A stretch of DNA of 18,785 nt from Paracoccaceae bacterium. GTDB lineage: Bacteria > Pseudomonadota > Alphaproteobacteria > Rhodobacterales > Rhodobacteraceae. The notes under the pieces are model-generated. The model was not told the DNA's origin, did no database searches, and worked only from the letters and a program-made list of their open reading frames with translations. Made by a program: the position numbers and the translations under genes. The DNA lies in the NCBI GenBank assembly GCA_016765235.1, contig JAESQH010000096.1, positions 30,643-49,427 of the forward strand, written 5' to 3'. Below are positions 1 through 6,978 of this stretch, in pieces. Each line of letters begins with the position of its first letter. The first letter of the stretch is position 1.

Positions 1-178
1 CCCGTGCCATCGCGTTTATCGCCTCGCCCAGTTCACTGCTGTCACCGCTCAGCGCAGCGGTTTTTGCCAATAAATTCTTATCCGGGGCGCGCGCCAACAA
101 CAGGCCCAAAAAGTTGTACATATCGACCCGAAGCTGGTCTTCATCCGATATATCCGAAAGTGGTGCCGAAGCATTCAT
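1..178 (-). CDS. TorD/DmsD-like molecular chaperone, N-terminal part (runs off left edge)
   Basis: Only the first 59 codons are in the window. The protein starts with an acidic Ser/Asp-rich stretch, then an amphipathic helix with the core MYNFLGLLLARAPD at about residues 20-33, which is typical of the first helix of TorD-family chaperones. These cytoplasmic proteins bind the signal peptide or apo-form of a molybdenum/tungsten oxidoreductase catalytic subunit before cofactor insertion and Tat export. The ATG at 178 overlaps the stop of the DUF3306 gene (ATGA), so the two are translationally coupled. The neighbours (fdhD, mobB, DUF3305/3306) make an FDH client likely. The family call rests on a short N-terminal segment and on context. 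Confidence 0.72.
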   Translation of the reverse strand, partial: MNASAPLSDISDEDQLRVDMYNFLGLLLARAPDKNLLAKTAALSGDSSELGEAINAMAR

Positions 179-786
179 GATAGTTCCATTCCATTAATTT
201 CAGGCTCATTGCCTTCTTGGAAATTAAATCTCATACGCCGACGGAGTGCAAGATCAGGCGTTTTCGGTTCAGAGAAGGTAGGCAGGGGGTGCTGTTCGAT
301 CTCTGGCACCGGAAGGGTGTCCTCCTCTTCCTCATCCAATGCGGCCACTGCAACCGGCGCTTCCTCGATGCCGTCGGTCGGCGCCTCTTCGATTTTGTCT
401 TTCAGCATGCCCTTGCCAACCTGATAAATGGTTTTAACCACGGCCAACGCATCGCCTTTGCCGGTAAAGTCTTCTCCATAATCGACCAGCATATCGACAT
501 TAGCCAAAACCGGATCGCTGCGCCAAAGGGTGCGCAGCGCGCGATTGCGTAACTGTGTCGGCACCGCGGCCTTCATGAAGGCGCTAAAGTCATCCCCCGG
601 GGCCATTTCGTCTGGGTTGGGTAGATCCAATTCAGCGAGAACCTCTTCTTCCGGCTTTTCCGCCAGTTCCGCGTGCTTTTCAGCGATCAAAGCTTTGGTC
701 TCGGCCCGCTCAAGCGTCTCGGCTTCAGCCTGAACTGCCGCCCGACGCCGCGCCCATGCGCCTGAAGGTTTTGTGAGGGTCGTCAA
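175..786 (-). CDS. DUF3306 family protein, FDH-associated
   Basis: This 203-residue cytoplasmic protein has no signal peptide or membrane segment. The N-terminus (residues 10-60) is a charged Ala/Glu-rich helix with the WARRRAAVQAEAE pattern typical of DUF3306. The core (about 60-110) contains DDFSAFMKAAVPTQLRNRAL and LRTLWRSDPVLANVDMLVDY, which mark the family. The rest is acidic and low-complexity, ending in a basic tail with RRRMRFNF. The start is an unusual TTG at 786 whose TTGA overlaps the stop of the DUF3305 gene. A GGAG lies 8 nt upstream and no in-frame ATG occurs before residue 62, which supports TTG. DUF3306 genes commonly sit beside DUF3305 and FDH genes in alphaproteobacteria. 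The biochemical role is unknown; assembly of the FDH complex is an inference. Confidence 0.85.
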   Translation of the reverse strand: MTTLTKPSGAWARRRAAVQAEAETLERAETKALIAEKHAELAEKPEEEVLAELDLPNPDEMAPGDDFSAFMKAAVPTQLRNRALRTLWRSDPVLANVDMLVDYGEDFTGKGDALAVVKTIYQVGKGMLKDKIEEAPTDGIEEAPVAVAALDEEEEDTLPVPEIEQHPLPTFSEPKTPDLALRRRMRFNFQEGNEPEINGMELS

Positions 787-1376
787 TGCATCTGCTCCAG
801 CTTGGAGCGCGGAGCGCGATAAACATCAGAAACCTGACGAATTCGCTCGTCTCCAATCCCGTCCTCAACCATCCCGACATGGGTTTTGTTGCGGCGGCGT
901 TTGATGAATGTTTCTTCCTGATGGTGCAGGTCTACCCAGTTTCGCACCAGCGCAATAAGTGCCGGGGGCATGGGAACCAGCTCCACAATATCCTCGCCGT
1001 TATCGGCGTAATCCTGGCCGTCAAACGGAGAGGCGGTGGCCAGCACAACCTCAAGCGGGCGCTCGGCATCGGGGGTTTCGCGCATAACAACATAAATGGC
1101 GGGAACCTTGGTCGAAAGGCCCGTCAGGTATGCCTCGGTATCAGCACGGTGAAGCTCCAGAGGAACCGTGGCGGCGTGATACTCGATCACATCGCCGTCA
1201 CGCCGCAGTTCACGCCATTCTGCCGGGCCTGCCCCGGGCAATACCGCTACAGCCCGCCAAACCCATTTTGCCCAGCGGGTCACCCCCGGAGATTTCCAGA
1301 GAACAATTCCCAAAGACAAAGACATAGATTTCTGCTGCATAGACTCCACCATTTCACCAGACACACTCGTCCGCAT
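783..1376 (-). CDS. DUF3305 family protein, FDH-associated
   Basis: A protein of about 197 residues with the DUF3305 signature near its N-terminus: SLSLGIVLWKSPGVTRWAKW followed by VWRAVAVLPGAG. It has no signal peptide or membrane helices. Its C-terminus is basic (IKRRRNK) and ends at a TGA that overlaps the TTG start of DUF3306, so DUF3305-DUF3306-TorD form one coupled operon read leftward. The start is not decided by a clear ribosome site. A TTG at 1397 and ATGs at 1376, 1352 and 1340 are all in frame, and the family core begins only at about 1325, so the shorter starts are quite possible. Function is unknown; conserved linkage to FDH operons is the only clue. Confidence 0.83.
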   Translation of the reverse strand: MRTSVSGEMVESMQQKSMSLSLGIVLWKSPGVTRWAKWVWRAVAVLPGAGPAEWRELRRDGDVIEYHAATVPLELHRADTEAYLTGLSTKVPAIYVVMRETPDAERPLEVVLATASPFDGQDYADNGEDIVELVPMPPALIALVRNWVDLHHQEETFIKRRRNKTHVGMVEDGIGDERIRQVSDVYRAPRSKLEQMH

Positions 1377-1444
1377 AGTTAGGGGGGAAGGTTGCAATAA
1401 CTTTTGGACTACAAAAAGAGATACTTTTTGAATTCAGGAAAATA

Positions 1445-1468
1445 GGTCGAAATCCGGACAATTCGACC
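1445..1468. promoter_or_regulatory. 24-nt inverted repeat, candidate operator in divergent promoter region
   Basis: A perfect 7-bp inverted repeat GGTCGAA-N10-TTCGACC lies between the divergent DUF3305 and [4Fe-4S] protein genes. The spacing and dyad fit a dimeric regulator site. The right part (GGACAATTCGACC, 1456-1468) also matches the palindrome 40 nt downstream at 10 of 13 positions. No regulator gene is adjacent, so which protein binds is unknown. Confidence 0.45.
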
Positions 1469-1495
1469 ATCGATTTTCGCTCTTACCGGCCCATG

Positions 1496-1508
1496 AGACA
1501 TTTTGTCC
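1496..1508. promoter_or_regulatory. Palindrome AGACATTTTGTCC, candidate operator (copy 1)
   Basis: A dyad GACA-TTT-TGTC lies 162 nt upstream of the chosen start of the [4Fe-4S] protein gene. A 13-nt stretch (GACATTTTGTCCA, 1497-1509) is repeated exactly upstream of fdhD at 10650-10662. The site overlaps an in-frame ATG at 1493, which argues that this ATG is not the real start. A binding site shared by two FDH-accessory transcription units is inferred. Confidence 0.45.
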
Positions 1509-1669
1509 AGATTGGTTATTTTTTGACTTCTGTTTGTGCAAATAAATCGGCCGAATTCCGAATCAGCTCCATGGCTAAGCCAAACAAAAAAAACCTTTAC
1601 TCTTATCGAATATGCGGTCTATGTGAGGTGTTGAATAGGGAAATGTTCACGAATTCACAGGGGAAAGTT

Positions 1670-3616
1670 TTGTCTAACACACTGGTTTTATGCAATTGTT
1701 CTAACAGTCAGCTTATTGACGCTAAAAAAATTGGCGACGCGACCGGATTGCGTTGCTCCAAAGTCTACTCGTCACTTTGCACTGATCAAATCGGGGAGGC
1801 AGCTGCGCTTCTCAAGACGGACGGCGCCTTGGTTGCCTGCCTGCAAGAACGCCAGATTTTTGAGGAACTCGCCGAAGAACTTGAGGTTTCGATCCCCGAA
1901 TTTGTCGATCTGCGTGATCGCGCCGGGTGGTCGGACGAAGGGGGAAACGCGGGCCCGAAAATGGCGGCGTTGGTGGCTGAATCACAATTACCCACCCCGA
2001 TAACTAAAATGCTAAGCGTCACCTCTCACGGGCAATGCCTGATCCTCGGGCCGCAAGATCTGGCGCTGGAAGCGGCGGCACAATTGCGCGATGTTTTGAA
2101 CGTTACCGTGTTGCTTGAAACCCCAGACGACGTGCCGTTTGATCGCAGCTTTGATATTATTTCGGGGAATTTACGCCGGGCAACCGGGGCGCTTGGGAAG
2201 TTTGAAATCAGAATTGATGCGTTTCAAACCACGATTGTCGGTGGACGAGGCGAGGTGAAATTCACGCCTCCGCGTGACGGTGCCACCTCCACGTGTGACC
2301 TGATCCTTGACCTTCGGGGGCAGACCCCGCTTTTCTCGCATAAACGCGACGGTTATTTACGGGTTGACCCGGGAGACCCAAAAGCGATTGCCAGCGCAGT
2401 TTTTGAAGTGGCTCAATTGGTGGGTGAATTTGAAAAGCCGTTTTATGTCGCATATGACCCCCATATCTGCGCCCATACCCGCTCGGGCATTTCCGGGTGC
2501 TCAAATTGCATCGACGCCTGCCAATCGGGGGCTATAACCACTAATGGCGAGCAAGTAAAAATTGATCCGAATATTTGCAACGGTTGCGGAGATTGCAGTG
2601 CCGTCTGCCCAAGCGGGGCGGTTTCGTATGACACCCCGACCTTTGGGTTTTTACTGCAGCGCCTGAACGTATTGGCCAAAACATTCCGTGACGCGAGCGG
2701 GAAAGCACCGCGCCTATTGGTGCATGACAGCGCCTTTGGCGGCGAAATGATTACTTTGTCAGCCCGTTATGGACAAGGCCTGCCCGCTGATGTTATTCCC
2801 CTTGAGGTTGAAAGCTTGCCCGCTTTTGGCCACGCCGAAATGCTGGCCGCCCTCGGCACCGGATTTGCGGCAGTTGATATATTGCTGGCGCCCAAAACCG
2901 AGCGGGCCACGCTTGACAGCGAGCTGGAACTGGCCTTGACGATCAGCGACAAAGCGGCCCTGCGCCTGCTTGATATTGCCGATCCTGATGACCTGAGCGC
3001 GATCCTTTACGCGCAAGCGCCAGCCGCGCCTATTGCGCCGGTCTTGCCAATTGGCAACCGCCGGCAAGTAACCCGACTGGCGGCAAAAGCATTGCGTGGA
3101 CAACTGGAAACTCCCATTAGCTTACCCAAAGGCGCACCTTATGGGGCGGTGATTGTTGACCAAGACGCCTGCACTTTATGTCTGTCTTGCGTATCCCTGT
3201 GCCCTTCCGGCGCGCTTTTGGATAATGAAGACAAGCCACAATTGCGCTTTCAGGAAGATGCCTGTCTGCAATGCGGAATTTGCACCCAGGGCTGCCCTGA
3301 AAACGCCATAAGCCTGATACCCCGATTAGATATTTCTGATGCGGCGTTCACCCAAACCATATTAAACGAGGAAGACCCCTTTGCTTGCATATCCTGCGGG
3401 GCATTTTTTGGGGTAAAATCCACCATCGACCGAGTGATGGACCAACTGGCCGGAAAGCACCCCATGTTTGCGGATTCCGAATCCGGAAAATTGATTCAAA
3501 TGTGCGACAAATGCCGGATCGAAACCCAGTATCACAGCGATTCAAGTCCATTTCAGGGCGGCGCGAGGCCAATGACCCGCACGACGGATGATTATTTGAA
3601 ACGCCGGGACAGTTGA
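1670..3616 (+). CDS. Multi-cluster [4Fe-4S] ferredoxin-type protein, FDH-associated
   Basis: With a TTG start at 1670 (AGGGG 7 nt upstream) the protein has 648 residues and begins MSNTLVLCNCSNSQ, the usual beginning of this alphaproteobacterial family. An in-frame ATG at 1493 would add 59 residues that do not look conserved. Cys motifs, in order: a short N-terminal CNC; C-x9-C-x2-C-x3-C from about residue 267; C-x2-C-x2-C-x3-C near 300; a middle domain resembling FrhD/MvhD-type hydrogenase Fe-S subunits; two ferredoxin motifs from about 501 and 532; and a CxxC pair at about 573 and 612 that could bind zinc or another cluster. It is soluble and probably wires electrons among redox partners. 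It diverges from DUF3305 and ends 2 nt from the convergent cytochrome gene. Its exact partner is unknown; an electron-transfer or assembly role with FDH is inferred. Confidence 0.85.
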   Translation: MSNTLVLCNCSNSQLIDAKKIGDATGLRCSKVYSSLCTDQIGEAAALLKTDGALVACLQERQIFEELAEELEVSIPEFVDLRDRAGWSDEGGNAGPKMAALVAESQLPTPITKMLSVTSHGQCLILGPQDLALEAAAQLRDVLNVTVLLETPDDVPFDRSFDIISGNLRRATGALGKFEIRIDAFQTTIVGGRGEVKFTPPRDGATSTCDLILDLRGQTPLFSHKRDGYLRVDPGDPKAIASAVFEVAQLVGEFEKPFYVAYDPHICAHTRSGISGCSNCIDACQSGAITTNGEQVKIDPNICNGCGDCSAVCPSGAVSYDTPTFGFLLQRLNVLAKTFRDASGKAPRLLVHDSAFGGEMITLSARYGQGLPADVIPLEVESLPAFGHAEMLAALGTGFAAVDILLAPKTERATLDSELELALTISDKAALRLLDIADPDDLSAILYAQAPAAPIAPVLPIGNRRQVTRLAAKALRGQLETPISLPKGAPYGAVIVDQDACTLCLSCVSLCPSGALLDNEDKPQLRFQEDACLQCGICTQGCPENAISLIPRLDISDAAFTQTILNEEDPFACISCGAFFGVKSTIDRVMDQLAGKHPMFADSESGKLIQMCDKCRIETQYHSDSSPFQGGARPMTRTTDDYLKRRDS

Positions 3617-3618
3617 TG

Positions 3619-4371
3619 TCAATTCTGAATAAGCGGCGCGCCGAGATCAACCGGTGCTATTGTGGTAACATATGTCAGAATGTCTTCGACTTCATCAACT
3701 GTGAGATAAACTGGCAGGTTGGCGGGCGGGCTGGTTGGCGAAAAAGGCTCGCTCACCCCGTCTATTTGGATGATCGAAGGGTGGGGAATGCGGACATGAA
3801 AAGTTTGAAACCGTTCGGCCCAATCCGTCAGGCTGCGCAACGCCCCAAAAGAAGGCGTCGACCCGATCCCGTTCATGCGGTTTTTGTCATTGATAACATG
3901 GCAGCGGGCGCAATGGGTAAAAGCCAACGCCTCGCCAAGGACCGCATCCCCGTAAAATTGTATATCGACAACGGTTTCAGCCGTTGCGGCAATCGGCATA
4001 AACACGATCTCCCCGTCAACCATAAACTGCTCAATCGTGCGTTTGCCAATGTCCGAAACCAGCCAATCTGCAAATACCTGCGCATTTTCGGTCTCAACTG
4101 TATCCAAAAGATCAAGACTAATAAAGTAGGTCTGACCAAGCCTCTTCATAACCGGAATTCCAGTCTCGGTATTCAAACGGGCATGGGCGGAACCGTCGGA
4201 GAAACTCACCTCAGGGCGGATACGCATTTTCAAGGTAAACCTTGGCAGCAGGAATCGCAAAAAACCGTTATCTTCCAACGCTACAGGGCTGGACAAGGTA
4301 AATTCTTTGGCCTGGCTTGCCGCGATGTTTGGCACCAGAAAAATGGCTGCAATCAAGATGGACTTCAACAC
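3619..4371 (-). CDS. Secreted c-type cytochrome with uncharacterised N-terminal half
   Basis: A 250-residue protein. Residues 1-21 form a Sec signal peptide (MLKSILIAAIFLVPNIAASQA). Residues 25-140 match no domain I recognise. A single heme c attachment site CARCH lies at 154-158, followed by MNGIGSTPSFGALR at 166-179 and HVRIPHP at 192-198; M166 or H198 could supply the second heme ligand. The C-terminal helix ends in EVEDILTYVTTI, normal for cytochrome c folds. The start is a GTG at 4371 with GAGG 7 nt upstream. The mature protein should be periplasmic. It converges on the [4Fe-4S] gene and stands head-to-head with the DUF6494 operon. A role as electron acceptor or donor for a periplasmic FDH is inferred only from position. 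Confidence 0.8.
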   Translation of the reverse strand: MLKSILIAAIFLVPNIAASQAKEFTLSSPVALEDNGFLRFLLPRFTLKMRIRPEVSFSDGSAHARLNTETGIPVMKRLGQTYFISLDLLDTVETENAQVFADWLVSDIGKRTIEQFMVDGEIVFMPIAATAETVVDIQFYGDAVLGEALAFTHCARCHVINDKNRMNGIGSTPSFGALRSLTDWAERFQTFHVRIPHPSIIQIDGVSEPFSPTSPPANLPVYLTVDEVEDILTYVTTIAPVDLGAPLIQN

Positions 4372-4452
4372 GACATCGCCTCGCTTTTGGGTGCGGGCAA
4401 AACTAGGCGGGAAAACTTCCTGCTGTCAATGGAATGAATGAAAGGGTTCGAA

Positions 4453-4647
4453 ATGGACGAAGAATTTAACATGAGCATGCGGAAATTCCTGAAAAAGGTT
4501 GGCGTTACATCGCAACAGGCGATCGAGGAGGCTATCCGCGAAGCAAGCCCTGCCGAGGGGCAGGAATACACCGCCAAAATAGTCCTGACGATTGATGGTC
4601 TGGATTTTGAGCATGTGGTCACGGGCACCATTATTGGCGCTAAATAG
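4453..4647 (+). CDS. DUF6494 family small protein
   Basis: A small soluble protein of 64 residues. It opens with MDEEFNMSMRKFLKKVGVTSQ, a charged helix, and ends with a beta-rich segment (TAKIVLTIDGLDFEHVVTG). This layout matches DUF6494. The ATG at 4453 is preferred because AAAGGG lies 7 nt upstream; an alternative ATG at 4438 adds five residues with weaker signals. It is the first gene of a plus-strand operon and lies 9 nt before mrp. It has no Cys and no membrane segment. Function is unknown; the constant company of mrp suggests an accessory part in Fe-S or cofactor delivery, which is inference. Confidence 0.8.
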   Translation: MDEEFNMSMRKFLKKVGVTSQQAIEEAIREASPAEGQEYTAKIVLTIDGLDFEHVVTGTIIGAK

Positions 4648-4656
4648 GGGAATTCG

Positions 4657-5718
4657 ATGACAAAACGTGATGAAGTGCTGGCAGCGCTCAAGGGTGTGAA
4701 AACCCCCGCTGGAACGGATATCGTTAGCGCGGGGATTCTGAAGGCCCTGACGGTGGACGACGGCGTGGTGCGCTTTGTGTTTGAGGTGCCAGGCGCGCAA
4801 GCCGAAGCGCTGCAAGCCACCTGCGCCGAGGCGGAAACGGTTGCGAAAACCGTGGACGGGGTAAAAAGCGTTTCCGCGGTTATGACCGCCCACAGCACCC
4901 CCGCCGCCCCGCCAAATCTGAAGCCAAGCGGCAAAGCCGAGCCAAAAGGCCCGCAAAAAATCCCCGGCGTTGATAAAATCATCGCCATTGCATCTGGCAA
5001 AGGGGGGGTGGGTAAATCTACCCTTTCGGTAAATCTGGCAGTGGCCTTGGCCGCCGAGGGCAAGAAGGTTGGCCTGCTGGATGCCGATGTTTTTGGCCCC
5101 TCGCAGCCACGAATGTTGGGGGTCTCTGGCCGTCCGGCCTCGCCAGATGGCAAAACCATTTTGCCGCTGCGCAATCACGGTGTTACCATGATGTCTATCG
5201 GGTTGATGACCAATGATGACGAGGCGGTGGTATGGCGCGGCCCGATGTTGATCGGCGCGTTGCAACAAATGCTGATGCAAGTGCAATGGGGCGCGTTGGA
5301 TATATTGATCGTAGATTTGCCCCCCGGCACTGGCGATGTGCAAATGTCCTTGTCCCAAAAGACCGAACTTGCCGGAGCGATCATCGTTTCCACCCCGCAA
5401 GACGTTGCCCTGATCGACGCCCGCAAAGGCATAGATATGTTTAACAAACTCGGGACGCCAATCCTGGGGATGGTCGAAAACATGTCGTATCAAATTTGCG
5501 AGGAATGCGGCCACAAGGGCCATCCGTTTGGCCATGGCGGCGTGGCGGCCGAGGCCAAAAAACTGGGGGTTCCGCTGTTGGCTGAATTACCGTTGCATCT
5601 TGATATCCGGATTGCATCCGATAGCGGCGTGCCTATAGTTGTTGGCAAACCCGAGTCTCCGCAAGCTGTGGCATTCCGCAACTTGGCCAAAAGACTGATC
5701 AAGGACGGAACCATATGA
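4657..5718 (+). CDS. mrp: Mrp/ApbC family Fe-S cluster carrier ATPase
   Basis: A 353-residue P-loop NTPase of the Mrp/NBP35 (ApbC) family that carries [4Fe-4S] clusters to apoproteins in the cytoplasm. Residues 1-80 form a MIP18/DUF59-type domain. A low-complexity Pro/Ala linker (about 84-105) leads to the deviant Walker A GKGGVGKST at 114-122, then DADVFGPSQPR, DLPPGTGDVQ and the cluster-binding C281-x2-C284 (CEECGH). Length and motif order are normal. The ATG at 4657 has AGGGG 6 nt upstream. The stop overlaps the start of the ligase-like gene (ATGA). Its position among FDH accessory genes, beside a protein rich in [4Fe-4S] motifs, suggests dedicated cluster loading, though it may be the cell's only Mrp. 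Confidence 0.95.
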   Translation: MTKRDEVLAALKGVKTPAGTDIVSAGILKALTVDDGVVRFVFEVPGAQAEALQATCAEAETVAKTVDGVKSVSAVMTAHSTPAAPPNLKPSGKAEPKGPQKIPGVDKIIAIASGKGGVGKSTLSVNLAVALAAEGKKVGLLDADVFGPSQPRMLGVSGRPASPDGKTILPLRNHGVTMMSIGLMTNDDEAVVWRGPMLIGALQQMLMQVQWGALDILIVDLPPGTGDVQMSLSQKTELAGAIIVSTPQDVALIDARKGIDMFNKLGTPILGMVENMSYQICEECGHKGHPFGHGGVAAEAKKLGVPLLAELPLHLDIRIASDSGVPIVVGKPESPQAVAFRNLAKRLIKDGTI

Positions 5719-6470
5719 TCGACGACATATTCGAGGTAGAGCAGCCGGCAAGTTTTCCGCCGCTATTTACCGGCGAGGCGGTTAGCGAAACCACTGATCC
5801 TTTTGCCAAGGCGTGTGCCCAAGCCATGATTGGCGTGGATGCCGGCCTTCTGGTACACTCTATCTCGCCCGACAGCATCCGCGCCGCGATTGTTTTTGCA
5901 CCGGAAAGTCCGCTGGAACAAGCGATGATTGCGCTCATTGCCTGCGGGGTCGGCTTTCAGAATGCCATGGGGGCTTTGGCGCCAGCTGAAGTCGCGGTGC
6001 ATCTGGGTTGGCAGGGCGAGATTTATGTCAATGGCGGGAAGGCCGGACGCCTGCGGGCAGCGGCTTCGTCAGACGACCCGTCAGTCGAGCCGGACTGGCT
6101 GGTAATAGGGTTGGAACTGGATCTGCTGCCGCGTGGGCGTGGCGACGGCGAGGCCGGCGACAACCCGAATGACACCTGCCTGATGATGGAAGGCTGTGGT
6201 GATATCTCGCCGATCCGGTTGCTGGAGGCATGGTCGCGGCACACCTTGGTCTGGCTCAATGATATAAACACCGATGGCCCCCGCGCCCTTCACGAGCAAT
6301 GGCGTGGTTTGGTCAAAGATATAGGAAAAGACATTACCCTGGCCGTAGAGGGCGGTATCAGTGGAACCTTTGTCGGGATAGACGACGCCTTTGGCCTGCT
6401 TTTGCGCGACGGCATCCAAACCCGCCTGATCCCGCTATCGAGCTGCCTTGAAATCGGAGATCAGCCATGA
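5715..6470 (+). CDS. Biotin/lipoate-protein ligase-like protein lacking the usual adenylation loop
   Basis: This 251-residue soluble protein resembles the biotin/lipoate A/B ligase fold. VAVHLGWQGEIYVNGGKAG (about residues 92-110) aligns with the ligase region that reads KWPND...GGKxxG in BirA. It is followed by DWLVIGLELDLLP, the equivalent of the VGIGLN strand, and by a small C-terminal barrel-like domain (about 190-245, with GTFVGIDDAFGLLL), which I take to be the DUF4444 domain. The Gly/Arg-rich GRGRRGR-type loop of real biotin ligases is absent and the conserved PN of WPND is replaced by QG. Ligase activity is therefore doubtful. It is coupled by 4-nt overlaps to mrp upstream and DUF6505 downstream. 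Function is unknown. Confidence 0.83.
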   Translation: MIDDIFEVEQPASFPPLFTGEAVSETTDPFAKACAQAMIGVDAGLLVHSISPDSIRAAIVFAPESPLEQAMIALIACGVGFQNAMGALAPAEVAVHLGWQGEIYVNGGKAGRLRAAASSDDPSVEPDWLVIGLELDLLPRGRGDGEAGDNPNDTCLMMEGCGDISPIRLLEAWSRHTLVWLNDINTDGPRALHEQWRGLVKDIGKDITLAVEGGISGTFVGIDDAFGLLLRDGIQTRLIPLSSCLEIGDQP

Positions 6471-6946
6471 ACCTTGCCCGCGCCATCCATTTTGACGAAA
6501 GCGACACGATGGTGTTTTTCAATCCGGCCCGCACTGGCGAATGGGCGGTTTCCGGTGGCTTCGAGTTTTCAAACTGGGGGCAGGGCGACCTGTCCGGCAA
6601 GGCCCGGCAGGCGTTTGCCAATGGCTGGCTCGGGCTGGAAACCTTTGGCCGCGTTACTTTTGTGGCGGTTACCAAAATTGGGCAATCCGAATTTGAACTG
6701 CTGGTTACCGCATTGGCCGAGCATTTGGTAAATATCTACGGCGCGCCGTCGGTCGAGGCCGCCTATCCGGTAGCGCTGGACGAGCTGAACCATATGGTAG
6801 AGCTGTGTGAAGACCATGCCCCCAACACCCTGCTCACGGTGGCACGCGAACTTGAGGATGCGGGGGTGGCCGAAGCTTACCGCGTAATCAATGCACCGGA
6901 TGCCGAACTGGATATTCTGGCCGTGCATGGCGCGCTGGAGGAGTAA
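6467..6946 (+). CDS. DUF6505 family protein
   Basis: A 159-residue soluble protein starting MNLARAIHFDESDTMVF, with FFNPARTGEWAVSGGFEF and a C-terminal helical half (MVELCEDHAPNTLL and following). This arrangement matches DUF6505. The ATG at 6467 overlaps the previous stop (ATGA) and has GGAG 7 nt upstream. It is the last gene of the DUF6494-mrp-ligase-like-DUF6505 operon. No catalytic motif, signal peptide or metal site is evident. The fixed coupling with a ligase-like protein suggests that the two act together, which is inference. Confidence 0.8.
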   Translation: MNLARAIHFDESDTMVFFNPARTGEWAVSGGFEFSNWGQGDLSGKARQAFANGWLGLETFGRVTFVAVTKIGQSEFELLVTALAEHLVNIYGAPSVEAAYPVALDELNHMVELCEDHAPNTLLTVARELEDAGVAEAYRVINAPDAELDILAVHGALEE

Positions 6947-6959
6947 CCCGCAGCCCGCC

Positions 6960-6978
6960 CCACGCCCTCAGCGCGTGG
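6960..6978. terminator. Weak hairpin between convergent operons
   Basis: CCACGC-N7-GCGTGG forms a 6-bp GC-rich stem just after the DUF6505 stop and across the tupA stop codon. There is no clear U-tract on either strand, so it may only be a transcript-end stem or a weak bidirectional terminator. Confidence 0.3.

Noticed and set aside
1493..1669. 59-codon N-terminal extension of the [4Fe-4S] protein
   Set aside because: The ATG overlaps the shared palindrome and lacks a ribosome site; the family-like sequence begins at the TTG at 1670 with a good AGGGG.
3613..4437. Long plus-strand open frame opposite the cytochrome gene
   Set aside because: It is antisense to a gene with a signal peptide and a heme motif, has no family-like sequence and is rich in His/Arg/Gln as expected for a shadow frame.
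4365..5535. Two long minus-strand open frames opposite DUF6494 and mrp
   Set aside because: They are antisense to the P-loop ATPase and show no domain; mrp is certain on the plus strand.
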